A stretch of 64,000 nt of DNA, taken from the NCBI GenBank assembly GCA_015698045.1, contig BLAL01000017.1:654991-718990 (forward strand), in the 5' to 3' direction. The first letter of the stretch is position 1, and the number at the start of each line of letters is the position of its first letter. The notes below the pieces were generated by a model, which searched no databases, was not told the DNA's origin, and saw only the letters and a list, made by a program, of their open reading frames with translations. The stretch comes from Rhizophagus clarus. Its lineage: Eukaryota; Glomeromycota; Glomeromycetes; Glomerales; Glomeraceae. A program made the translations under genes and the position numbers. Of this stretch, positions 22,371 to 33,200 are shown piece after piece.

Positions 22371-22934
22371 CAAAGTTTATAGTGAGGAAAAAGCTTTGCT
22401 CACATGAAAGCACGACTTTTAACATATACGCACCATAATTTTATGCGAGAAGGTTGACTCAACTTCTACCTGTATTTTTCATGCTTTATATTTGTTTCTG
22501 GGCTTGCTGAATAATAAAAAGCCAGCAGGAATATGATTAACATTGACGTCTGATGCCAAGAGTTCTATAAAAGCACATGTAAACAAGATCCTCATACCTT
22601 TTCACATGGAGATTTACTTTACAAGACATATAGTTGGCTTTACGTCTGACGATCTCAAAATTGTGACTCCCTCAACCCTCCATAACATATGGTTTTGACG
22701 TTATTATTTACTTATATGGTAGGCCCTGTGTTGCAACTAGACCCTTTTTTCACATTTTTCTCATGTTTGTTTGGAGAAAAAATTTATTTTGTCGCACAAT
22801 TTGGCCAAAGGCGCAGTAAATATATTTTTGGAATATTAGTCTCCCCTGAATATTATTATGTCAGAAAAAAAATAATAATAATGTATGCGATTCCAAATAA
22901 TCTGTCTATCCTTTAGTCTAGTCATGACAGTGAC

Positions 22935-23371
22935 TTAGACTCTGTGATTTCGGTTACAAAGAAGACAAGTTAGGCGTACGTTCCCTTTGATATGCCCTAA
23001 ATTATTATGAATTCGATCTACTGTCTATTGTAATATGTCTCCTGGCTGATCCCATTCGAATTTCATTTCTATAAGACATAATGCACATTTATCTTCTTGA
23101 TTTTGTTTCAACATGAGGATATAGTCAACTGTTAGATCGAAATCACGGCCCTTTTTCTTATCCTGGCCCATATATTTGATAAGCTTTTCCTGAATAGAAG
23201 GCCTTAGTTCATGCTCTAGCCTTCTTTTCTTTTTTGCCTCTTCAATCTCTTGGGCAATTTCAGGAGGTAATGGAGGTGCCTCAACCTGAATGAGTTGGCT
23301 TAAATATTCTACACGACCAACTGCTAAATATATTAGATTATCCCAGGCTAGGTTTTCATCGATAACCCAAA
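22935..23371 (-). pseudogene. C-terminal end of the PolB-helicase polyprotein: SF1 motif VI and an HNH/EndoVII-like segment
   Basis: The frame is open from 23,371 to a TAG at 23,025, then on to TAA at 22,935. It begins with the end of an SF1 helicase (WVIDENLAWDNLIYLAVGRV; the AVGR pattern is motif VI). A charged helix and then KCALCLIEMKF...DRIHNNLGHIKGNVRLTCLLCN follow. The paired C-x2-C with a central DRI..N..GHI..N resembles the Cys4 HNH fold of recombination endonuclease VII type. The TAG lies just before DRIHNN. Upstream the frame continues across the 4.65-kb transposon (23,372-28,025) into the helicase core, so this is the 3' part of the same gene. Nuclease function is inferred from the pattern only. 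Confidence 0.7.
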
Positions 23372-23689
23372 CACAGGTCGAATGGAGTCAAATCGGTCAT
23401 CAATCGGTCATGTGACTGATTGGTAACCGATTGGATACCTATTGATGACTGATTCTTTCAATAGGTCATCAATCAGGTATAAATTCCAAATCGGTTATCA
23501 ACTGGTCATATGACTGATTGATGACTGATTGGTGTACGGTTGAATTTACCAGTTATCAATAGGTTACCAATCGACCATATCAGATTGATGACCGATTGGT
23601 TGCTAATTGGCTTATTATATATTAGCGGATTTTTTAGATTTTTTCAATAACGTCGTTTTAAAATATTTAATTTATAAACCATTTTAAAA

Positions 23690-26540
23690 CTCTAAACTCT
23701 GATAGAAATTTTTTTTGATAGATTTTCTAAGATTCATATAGGATATTTTTGATAAATAGAGATATTTTTATTTTTTAAGATTTCTAAAAGTTTGTATGGA
23801 AAGAGTTCATATAGGATATCTGATAAAAAATTTTTTTTATTTTCTAAGAGTTCGTATGGAAAGAGTTCGTATGGGGATATCTGATAGAAAAATTTTTTTT
23901 AAGAGATTTTCTAAGAGTTCATATGGGAAAGGTTTGTTGGATATCTTTGATAGAAAATTTTTTTTAAGAGATTCTCTAAGAATTCATATGGGAAGAGTTT
24001 GTATGGGATATTTGATAGAAAATTTTTTTGCGAAATTTTCTGAGTTCGTATGGGAAGGGTTCGTGTAGGATATCTGATAGGAAATATTTTTTTTGAGAGA
24101 TTTCCTAAGATTCGTATAGGATATTTTTGATAAATAGATTTTTTTTTTTATTTCTAAAAGTTCATATAGGAAGAGTTCATATGGGATATCTGATAGAAAA
24201 TTTTTTTTTTAAGAGATTTTCTAAGAGTTCAGTTCGTATGGGATAAATAATAGAAAATTTTTTTTTGAGAGATTTTCTAAGAGTTCGTATGGGAAGGGTT
24301 CGTATGGATTCTTTGTTAGAAAATTATTTTTATAGATTTTCTAAGAATTCGTAAAGAAACAGTTCGTATGGGATATTTTGATAAAGATTTTCCAAGTGTT
24401 CATATGGAAAAAGGTTCATATGGGATGTCTTTGATAGAAAATTTTTTTTAAGATTTTCTAGTGTGGGAAGAGTTCGTATGGGATATCTGGTAGAAAATTT
24501 TTTTTTGAGAGATTTTCTAAGAGTTCATATGGAAAGAGTTCGCATGGGATTCATTGATAGAAAAGTTGTTTTTTAAGAGATTTTCTAAGAGTTCATATGG
24601 AAAGAGTTCGTATGGGATATCTGATAGAAAAATTTTTCTTAAGAGATTTTCTAAGAGTTCATAAGAAAAGCGTTCGTATGAGATTCTTTGATAGAAAATT
24701 TTTTTTTAAGAGATTTTCTAAGAGTTTGTGTGGGAAGAGTTCGTATGGGATATCTGATAGAAAATTTTTTTGTGAAATTTTTTAGGGTTCATATGGAAAG
24801 GATTCGCATGGGACATTTTTGATAAATAGATTTTTTTTTTTTATTTCTAAGAGTTCGTATGGGATACCTGATAGAAAAATTTTTCTTAAGAGATTTTCTA
24901 AGAGTTCATATGGAAGGGTTCGTATGAGATTCTTTGATAGAAAATTTTTTTGAGAGAGATTTTCTTAGAGTTCGTGTGAGAAGAGTTCGTATGGGATATT
25001 TTAATAAAGATTTTCCAAGTGTTCATATAGTAGGGGGTTCGTATGGGATATCTTTGATAGAAAATTTTTTTTAAGAGATTTTCTAAGAGTTCGTATTGGA
25101 AGAGTTCGTATGGGATATCTGATAGAAAATTTTTTGTGAAATTTTTTAGGGTTCATATGGAAAGGATTCGCATGGGATTCTTTGATAGAAAATTTTTTTG
25201 AGAGAGATTTCTAAAAGTTCATATGGGAAGAGTTCGTATGGGATATCTGATAGGAAATTTTTTTTTGAGATTTCCTAAGATTCGTATAGGATATTTTTGA
25301 TAAATAGATTTTTTTTTTTATTTCTAAGAGTTCGTATGGGATATCTGATAGAAAAATTTTTCTTAAGAGATTTTCTAAGAGTTCATATGGAAAGGGTTTG
25401 TATGGGATTCTTTGATAGAAAATTTTCTTAAGAGATTTTCTAAGAGTTCGTGTGGGAAGAGTTCGTATGGGATATCTGATAGAAAAATTTTTCTTAAGAG
25501 ATTTTCTAAGAGTTCATATGGAAGGGTTCGTATGGGATTCTTTGATAGAAAATTTTTTTTAAGTGATTTCTAAGAGTTCGTATTGGAAGAGTTCGTATGG
25601 GATGTCTGATAGAAAATTTTTTTGTGAAATTTTTTAGGGTTCATATGGAAAGGATTCGCATGGGATTCTTTGATAGAAAATTTTTTTGAGAGAGATTTCT
25701 AAAAGTTCATATGGGAAGTGTTCGTATGGAATATCTGATAGGAAATTTTTTTTTGAGATTTCCTAAGATTCGTATAGGATATTTTTGATAAATAGATTTT
25801 TTTTTATTTCTAAGAGTTCGTATGGGATATCTGATAGTAAAATTTTTCTTAAGAGATTTTCTAAGAGTTCATATGGAAAGGGTTCGTATGGGATTCTTTG
25901 ATAGAAAATTTTTTTTAAGAGATTTTCTAAGAGTTCGTATTGGAAGAATTCGTATGGGATATCTGATAGAAAAATTTTTCTTAAGAGATTTTCTAAGAGT
26001 TCATATGGAAGGGTTCGTATGGGATTCTTTGATAGAAAATTTTCTTAAGAGATTTTCTAAGAGTTCATATGGAAAGGGTTCGTATGGGATTCTTTGATAG
26101 AAAATTTTTTAAGAGATTTTCTTAAAGTCCATGTGAGAAGAGTTCGTATGGGATATTTTAATAAAGATTTTCCAGTTGTTCATATAATAGGGTGTTCGTA
26201 TGGGATATCTTTGATAGAAAATTTTTTTTAAGAGATTTTCTAAGAGTTCGTATTGGAAGAGTTCGTATGGAATATCTGATAGGAAATTTTTTTGTGAAAT
26301 TTTTTAGGGTTCATATGGAAAGGATTCGCATGGGATTCTTTAATAGAAAATTTTTTTGAGAGAGATTTCTAAAAGTTCATATGGGAAGAGTTCGTATGGG
26401 ATATCTGATAGGAAATTTTTTTTTGAGATTTCCTAAGATTCGTATAGGATATTTTTGATAAATAGATTTTTTTTTTGAGGTTTCCTAAGAGTTTGTATGA
26501 AATATTTTTAATAGAGGATTTTTTTAGATTTCATAACATT
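23690..26540. repeat. Tandem array of about 66-68-bp units inside the CACTA-like element
   Basis: Roughly forty diverged units built from GAGTTCGTATGGGATATCTG, ATAGAAAATTTTTTT and AAGAGATTTTCTAAGAGTTC. Several units differ by small indels in the T run. Open frames through the array are accidental. Confidence 0.85.
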
Positions 26541-26929
26541 TTAAAAAAACAATACACTTTTTATTAAATTTATTTTAAATAAGTTAATATTATTAAAAAA
26601 ATTAGGTATCCGAAAGTCCAAGGCAAATTATAATATATGACTATATGAGATGAAAAATTACAACTAACGATAGTAGGTTTTCAATTTATCTATTATTAAC
26701 CAATCAAAATTCGGTCTGATCTTTATGCACGTGACCTGATCTTAACATGCATATAAATAACCAAACGCGACTCTGTTTATTTTTCAAAAATTATACACCC
26801 TTTCTTTTCTGTTTTCTTCTTACTCTCATTACATTTTACAGGTATATTAATTATTGTATTTTTGTCATTAAATTTATGGTAATGATTACTGACTATATTT
26901 TATTTTATAATATTAACTTTACCTTTTTT

Positions 26930-27180
26930 TAATATTACTGATGTTATTCTTTTTTTTTCATATTTTACTAACATCATCACGTATTTTTCTTTTTTTTTTT
27001 TTTATAAATTTTATCAAACTCTTCATAATACTAACTTTTTGTATTTGTGTATTTTATTATTACTAATGTTATTCTTTTTTTTTTATATTTTACTAACATC
27101 ATCACGTATTTTTCTTTTTTTTTTTTATACATTTTATCAAACTCTTCATAATACTAACTTTTTGTATTTGTGTATTTTAT
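26930..27180. repeat. Two-copy direct repeat of about 120 bp
   Basis: ACTAACATCATCACGTATTT and TTTATCAAACTCTTCATAAT occur in both 26,930-27,055 and 27,058-27,180. Non-coding interior of the CACTA-like element. Confidence 0.7.
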
Positions 27181-27384
27181 TATAATTATTACTAACTTTT
27201 TATATTTACGCTTTACTATTTATTTATTAAATATTACTAACTTTATTAGTCATATACTAACATATTATTATAATAAATGTTTTTATTTTAAATACTTATC
27301 TGTTATTAATATAAATAAAGATGCTATGTGTTTTATTATGTGCTATAATAAATTTTATTATTCATTATATTATTCTACAAAAAT

Positions 27385-27860
27385 TGGTCATTCGACCATC
27401 AATTGACCATAATTGACCATAATTTGACCACATAATTTGACCACATAATTTGACCATAAATTGACCATAAATTGACCATAAATTGACCTTAATTTGACCT
27501 TAATTTGACCTCCTTAATTTGACCATAATTTGACCATAATTTGACCATAATTCGACCTTAATTCGACCTTAATTCGACCATAATTTTGACCATAATTTGA
27601 CCATAATTCGACCATAATTCGACCATAATTTGACCTTAATTTGACCTTAATTTGACCTTAATTTGACCTTAATTTGACCTTAATTTGACCTTAATTTGAC
27701 CTTAATTTGACCTTAATTTGACCTTAATTTGACCTTAAATTTGACCTTAATTTGACCTTAATTCGACCATAATTTGACCTTAATTTGACCATAATTCGAC
27801 CATTTGACCATATTTTGACCATTAATCGACCATCAATCGACCATCAATCGACCATCAATC
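27385..27860. repeat. Short-period array of TTGACC(A/T)TAAT units
   Basis: About forty copies of a 12-13-bp unit, AATTTGACCATA or AATTTGACCTTA with TCGACC variants. They grade into the ATCGACCATCA subterminal repeats at the right end of the transposon. Non-coding. Confidence 0.88.
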
Positions 27861-28025
27861 GACCATCAGTTGACCATCAATCGGCCTGCCCGATTGATGA
27901 CGGATTTTGGCGGAAATCGGCTATCAATCGGCCACCCGATTGAATACTTATTGAATCAATCAGTTATCAATAAGATACCCGATTGATAGCTGATTGGTGA
28001 CTGATTTGCCACCATTCGACCTGTG

Positions 28026-29158
28026 AAACATGCTGTGGTGACTTAAGAGTCATCCCTTGACTAGTATGGATGGTCATAGCATATCCAAGTTCCCAATCTA
28101 TAACTTTTTTATCTGCCAACATATCTTTTAAGAATTTATCAGGGAGTGTATTTAAGGGTAAGTTCACTATATCATTTTTCACTAACTCTTTCTTTTCGGA
28201 TAAACCAGGGATTGGAACAAGACAATTTTGTTTGCGTCTATCTCTTGGCCTATAGATTAATGGGATCAGCACATTGGGATATTTTTCTTGATGAAGTTTT
28301 AAGCATCTTTGGGAAGCAATTCTTCAGAAAAGTAGATGTGCTGATAAGATACGATCTGATGGCTTCCATTCAGCTTCAAGATATTCCCACTTTTCTGTAA
28401 CTGGAAGTGCTTCACGGAATAGGTCTGACTGCACTCTGTTATTTTGCCGTCACATTTTTTTCTTAAGCTCTTGTAATCTAGGACATTTAGCCCGATAGTC
28501 GGTCAATACTTCCTCATAGTAATCAGCTCGCTCTTTTAACCAGCTATGAGGCATTTCTTCAAAGAATGGTGGAGGCTGAGCATCGTCTTCACAACAGATT
28601 ACCTGACACTTCTGTTCTAACAAATAGTTAATAAACATTTCAAGAATATGCCTAGGTACCATACATACTTCATCCCAGATAACTACTCGTAGAAATTTCT
28701 TTTCTCCCATGCGTTCAGGAGTCCACTCTCCTATACCATTTCACCTAAAGAAGCTATGCCAAGTTTGTTACCTTACGATCATTCTGGAAGTCTTTAGCCA
28801 ATGCATTCGTATGAGTAAAGACTACCATATTTATATCTTTAAAGATTCGGATTGCGCGTGTTGTCTTCCCAGAACCACCACCTCCATTGAGATATGAAAC
28901 TCGAGATCTTGTAATAGGATCATGAATTGATGGAGTAATACTATCGGTAATATTTTTAATCGATTCCCAATGCCTATTTTTTAGCCAGTATATGACATTA
29001 GGATCTGGTCCATGAATCTTCTCACTTTTATCACGCCATTGGCCAGGCTGAATTTCTCGAATCCTTTCCTCCACTCCCTTATTCAAGGACTGTGGGAGAT
29101 CATCCTGAAATCTGTGATTGAGGGAGCAGACATTTTTCCAATGACCTAAACGAAAGTA
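28026..29158 (-). pseudogene. SF1 (RecD/Pif1-like) helicase core of the polyprotein, interrupted
   Basis: This follows the polymerase in the same frame, separated by TAG at 29,159. Walker A is YLNGGGGSGKTTRAIR (29,086 frame, about residue 68). After a frameshift and a TGA near 28,710-28,780, Walker B reads VVIWDEVCMV and motif III-like CCEDDAQPPPF. After two more TGA codons (near 28,450 and 28,330) the C-terminal lobe reads LIYRPRDRRKQ and LGYAMTIHTSQGMTL, typical of RecD/Pif1-type SF1 enzymes. Motif VI lies beyond the inserted transposon at 23,371. The helicase presumably unwound element DNA during replication. As sequenced it carries a frameshift, at least three nonsense codons and the 4.65-kb insertion, so it cannot be functional. 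Confidence 0.75.
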
Positions 29159-31564
29159 CTATTTCCCAAAGCAAACAGCACATACGAATGGCTTATGCTC
29201 ATTACATGATAAATAAACTTGATTTCTGTTTGCTACGTGAACTATTACTTCTTCAATGAATTTTTTGACTGCTTCTTTTGAATAATAGACTCCTACTTCA
29301 TACATTGCACAAGAAGGAGCTTTATGCGGACATTGAAACTTACTAGTATCTACTCCTCCCTTGTGATTGGGAGGGCGCTTAGCTTGTTTAAAGAAGGCAG
29401 ATACATTTTCAATCTTATACAAAACCTCTCTTCGTATATATATAGAATCTGTTGCGATTCTTACTACTTCATTAGGGCCAAATCTTCGGAGCATTTCAAG
29501 CAGATTTATATGGGCATATGCTAACATTGAAGCCCATAAATGTGTATATTGGGGCTGATGACCTTCATAGTATGTAAGTATATATCCAAGCGGACATTTA
29601 TCACTACCTGCATATGTTCCCTCCTTAATGCAATCCTGGATTAGGAAGTCAAGCTCACCTTTATCTATTACAACTCGGTGAGTAAGGCATTTTTCCTCAA
29701 CTTTATTTCCCTGTGTGAACTTTCCTATGATTGCACAACTTATATCCCGATTTTTAGGTAACCATACCTTTATTTGCTTGGTAAGAGAAATAATAGCTTC
29801 ACCTATAGTTATACTTTCCAGGATACCTACTTCGAGAAGATATCGTAGAAGTACAATAGGAGTCCAGCCTTTTGTCTTTCCACATCCTTCTCCACTCCGA
29901 CAAGCAAAATGTTTTCCATACCAGACAGGAATTGCTGAATGAATATTAGGAACAAATTTATAGGATCTTACCTGTGCAAATCCTGTGATATCATCAGATG
30001 GTAATTCCCCATTCACTGCTACTCGGATGAGATGGTGTATTGGATGGCCAAATCATTTGAACCATGGGGAACATTCTCCCTGACCACGCATATTTGCTGG
30101 ATAACATTCCTTTATATCTATACATACAATATTTTCAACTTGATAATTAGGTGCATTCCAGCGTCCTCCATGCCCATGTTTGACACAAGATTGCTTTATA
30201 TTTTCATATACACTAGCTGGAGTAAGATGCCAATCATTGATCTCATTAGCAAGTTTGCCTCCAGCATGATTAGCACCAAATACCTGTTCTGCTAACTCAA
30301 CTATTTTAAGCGATTCTAAAGACTCCTGCTTTCTTTCTTCACTAATTATTCCTTCCTGAAATTGCCAGTTTACTGCATCCTCAAATAATTCCTTACATGC
30401 TTTTATAATATCTGTATGCTTTATCCATGCTCTAAATGTACGACCATCTTCTAGAACAAATTGGGATATTGACTGGATCTCTTCTAATGTTTCACCTTCC
30501 CCAGGTTCAAGTCCAATAAGCCATATTGCTTCTGGCCCTTGAAGAGCTTTATTAATGGCCTTCCATGCATTATCATTATAATACTCCACCATTCGATCTC
30601 TTGGAAAGTGATGGTTTCTAGGGAATGCATGGCCGTTGTGAACTACCATTTCTATCTCTTCAAACCTTCCTGTTCGATATTTTCCGCTATTAAAGATAAT
30701 CCCATGAGTAATATCAAGTAATTTTATCGGCCTTTTAAGTATTTTTTCCAATTCTGCTACATCATCTACCCTCGCACCAGGTTGGCGCATTCTTTTTTCC
30801 CATGTGCCAATTTTTTGTTTACATATATTAGTAAGCCCATACCCTCTTTTTGCTTTTTCAAAATGCTCTATTACTCGCTGGGCTACACAGTTAAGTGTAC
30901 CATCTTTCATTGGCATTAATCGTTTACTATCTGGCTCCCAGATTTGATACAACCCATATACAACTGCATTTGCATCAAGTTCTATATATTCTGATTGGTT
31001 TTCACCTCGAATAATCTTAACTAAAAATTTCTCATCAATTCCTACCCAGAAGCCTGGCTTTGTTTTCTTTGTAAGGATAACATTTGGACCTCCTGGAACG
31101 AATTTCTTACCAGCCCTCTTTGATTCTCGAATAGGCTGGTATTTATCAACGATTTTAAATGCATAGTTATGCCTTCCATCATAGGAAGAACCGTTTCTAA
31201 CAAATTTTACTCTTATAAGAAACTTATCATTATCTATTGCATTTAAAATCTCTTTTGCACGTCCTTTAGTCATCCCAGCTTCGTACATTTCTGTTGACTC
31301 AAAATTCTCTTCTATAAATGCTATCCATTCTGGACTTCCTTTGTTTTCTGCCTTGTATTCCCATATTAATGACTCAATCTTTTCTGAAATCGCTTTTTCA
31401 TTGCACAAACCCCGTTGTAAATATACTTCTTTTGCTTTTTTTGCTACTTCTTGTTCGCTTCTAGCTGATAATAATATATTTGTTAATACTTTGCTCGAAA
31501 CTTTTGCAAACCAAGTTGAAAATGTATATTCAGCACCATCTACTTTAAACTTGTCTTTTGCCAT
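29159..31564 (-). pseudogene. Family-B DNA polymerase of Polinton-like type, one in-frame TGA
   Basis: The ATG at 31,564 opens a 503-codon frame to TGA at 30,053; the same frame then continues to TAG at 29,159, about 800 codons in all. A motif A-like VCIDIKECYPANM lies at about residues 480-492, just before the TGA. A noncanonical motif B region (IIGKFTQGNKVEEK) is near 610-625. Motif C is VRIATDSIYI at about 706, where D-T-D-S is expected. The long N-terminal region (FWVGIDEKFLVKIIRGEN; LNCVAQRVIEHFEKAKRGYG) matches, from memory, the exonuclease and linker part of Polinton-like PolB proteins, which replicate linear element DNA by protein priming. A C-terminal CNEHKPFVCAVC may bind zinc. The zinc-finger frame precedes it and the helicase follows it in the same frame. 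Confidence 0.7.
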
Positions 31565-31576
31565 CTGAATTCCTTT

Positions 31577-32113
31577 TTACCACACTTCCCAATGCTCTTC
31601 ATTATCCGGAAAGGAAACTGGCCAAGGCACTTTTTTATCTAGATCCTTTGGGTCTTCTTTAGAATCATCCTTTCGCTTCTCTCTGTATGCTTGAGTAATT
31701 GGACCAGATCCTGCTTTAGAATCCTCTTCTATTAGTGGGGATACTTTGGTTTTCTTTTGCCATTTACTAGAAGACTTTTCCATTAAATCAAACCATTCTG
31801 TATCTATTTTCAGGATCTTTTTATTAATAATGGCTGGATTATTTTTTATCTTAGGTTTCGCAAGCCAGTTAGCCAAATCCTCTATAGATAGATGCGTTGC
31901 TTGGTCTGGTCTCTCTGGGACCTCTTCATGATGGACTACAGAAGATGGAGAATTAGGTGCCGATAATTGAGGGCTGGTTATATTAAGGTTAGATAACTGA
32001 ATCAGATTAGGTATTTGAGTTTGCTTGCATTTAAACTTTCTGATAAGATGATTTGTTAAATCACGAGTCTTTTTAAAGTCATCCTTTCCACATTGAGGAC
32101 ATTGAAGTACCAT
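31577..32113 (-). CDS. C2HC zinc-finger protein directly upstream of the polymerase, same frame
   Basis: ATG at 32,113; 178 codons. The N-terminal finger CPQCGKDDFKKTRDLTNHLI with a closing Cys matches the modules at 12.8 and 18.1 kb. A polar Pro/Ser-rich linker and a helical segment (DLANWLAKPKIKNNPAIINK) follow. Its TAA at 31,577 lies only 10 bases before the polymerase ATG and is in the polymerase frame. It is either a separate small protein or the N-terminus of the polyprotein cut by a nonsense change. Probably a DNA-binding accessory of the replication proteins (inference). Confidence 0.55.
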   Translation of the reverse strand: MVLQCPQCGKDDFKKTRDLTNHLIRKFKCKQTQIPNLIQLSNLNITSPQLSAPNSPSSVVHHEEVPERPDQATHLSIEDLANWLAKPKIKNNPAIINKKILKIDTEWFDLMEKSSSKWQKKTKVSPLIEEDSKAGSGPITQAYREKRKDDSKEDPKDLDKKVPWPVSFPDNEEHWEVW

Positions 32114-32214
32114 TTTGATAGTAAGTTTATCAATTCAGTTGTTTGTATTAATAGTACTAAAACTTTTGTTTAAAAATAAATATTTAATTAGGGTATATGT
32201 ATTTTTTTATTCTG

Positions 32215-32384
32215 GGTGTTTTGAACATTGGAAGGCTAGAGCACGTTTTCCTTGCAGGGTTTGTGGTAAGCCGACTAGCTCTGAATCTATCCTTTGTAGA
32301 AAGCATGCTAACAGTTATTATGTGACCCAATATATTAATAGGCTTCGAGATATGGCTATGAGGGCTATAGTACAGGAAGTATAA
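32215..32384 (+). CDS. Small Cys/His-rich protein at the right end of the Polinton-like block
   Basis: The segment reads CFEHWKARARFPCRVCGKPT, then ILCRKHANSYYV and QYINRLRDMAMRA. It aligns with the left-end protein (12,331-12,564) through HWKA, PC.(D/V)CGKPTSS, YYV and RLR. The upstream part, including any ATG, is poor, so the gene may be truncated at its 5' side or have an unseen exon. It is read outwards, like its left-end relative. Confidence 0.4.
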
Positions 32385-32397
32385 TAGTCCAACCTTC

Positions 32398-32510
32398 CTT
32401 GTATACATGCTCTGCTTCGCATCTTCGGTACTCCGCAGAGTTCTTAAACCTATTTTGTATACATGCTCTGCTCTGCATCTTCGATGCTCCGCAGAGTTCC
32501 TGTGTACACT
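32398..32510. repeat. Short direct repeats with a CTCTGC...GCAGAG hairpin
   Basis: GTATACATGCTCTGC occurs twice, each time followed by CATCTTCG and CTCCGCAGAGTTC, so each copy can fold into a small stem. The local base composition is less A+T-rich than its surroundings. Confidence 0.55.
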
Positions 32511-32529
32511 ATTTGATATAATTTAAAGG

Positions 32530-33200
32530 TGAGACTTAGCCAGGTGAATTTTTTTTTTTACACCTATGGGTGAGACTTATCTTGGTGAATTTTTTTTTTA
32601 CACCTAGCATGAAAAAATTTACACCTATCCTGAAAAATTTACACCTATCTTTCAGGTGAAAATAAATTGGTCTGCACCCAGGATTACCACCAGAAAAGGC
32701 ATGCAAAAGCAAGAAAACAAATTAGTGATTTTATTGAGTAAAAGGAGTTAGGGAGACATAATCTAGGTGTAAATTTTTATTATGACAAATTCATGTTCAG
32801 GAAGGCGTGCAAAGGTGAGATAGCAAATTAGTTATTTTATTGAGCGAGAGGAGCTGGATTACAATATTTGTTAACTATCATTCTTAAAGGTTTCAGGCAA
32901 AAATAACTTGGTCTGCACATACTTTCTACTTGGTGTAAATTTTTAATATACCAGGAATATAATCAGAAAAGCACGCAAAGACAAGATAACAAATTAGTAT
33001 TTTTATTAAGTGAGAGAGGCTAGAATACAATCTAAGAATACAAATTTTATCAATATACTAGAACTATATTTTGAGAGCCCTAGAATGGTAAAAATAACAA
33101 GTAATCATTTTAATAGCAGAAAGGGCTGGGAAAACTAATTTCGAAAACTATATTTCCTGGGGTCCCAGGTGAAAATAAATTGGTCTGCACGCGCTCCCTG
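32530..33200. repeat. Tandem degenerate repeats with GGTGAAAATAAATTGGTCTGCA landmarks
   Basis: The landmark AAATAAATTGGTCTGCAC recurs near 32,660 and 33,172, with a variant near 32,895. In between, GCAAAGACAAGATAACAAATTAG-like and TTATTGAGTGAGAGG-like segments repeat every 120-135 bp. At 32,530-32,650 short TTTTACACCTA repeats occur. No coding sequence. Confidence 0.6.

Larger units (their letters stand above)
23372..28025. mobile_element. Non-autonomous CACTA-like transposon inside the helicase gene
   Basis: Inverted termini start CACAGGTCGAATGG at 23,372 and end CCATTCGACCTGTG at 28,025. Both are flanked by AAA (23,369-23,371 and 28,026-28,028), a 3-bp target duplication. Removing one AAA and the element rejoins the helicase frame exactly (SPQHV to WVIDEN). 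CAC-starting termini, a 3-bp duplication and subterminal arrays of short repeats (variants of ATCGGTCATCAATCGG at 23,390-23,620 and 27,830-28,010) fit the CACTA/CMC group. No transposase is encoded, so it would need one in trans. The interior consists of satellite arrays annotated separately. Superfamily assignment is tentative; the boundaries are firm. Confidence 0.8.

Noticed and set aside
22689..22916. 75-codon plus-strand frame
   Set aside because: No recognisable motif; lies in a decayed region and looks random.
23796..26097. Several open frames with MERVRMGYLI-type repeats
   Set aside because: Read-through of the 66-68-bp satellite array inside the CACTA-like transposon.
12101..32550. 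Terminal inverted repeats of the Polinton-like block
   Set aside because: I compared the edges by eye and found no convincing matching termini or target duplication, so none is annotated. An alignment with other copies would settle it.
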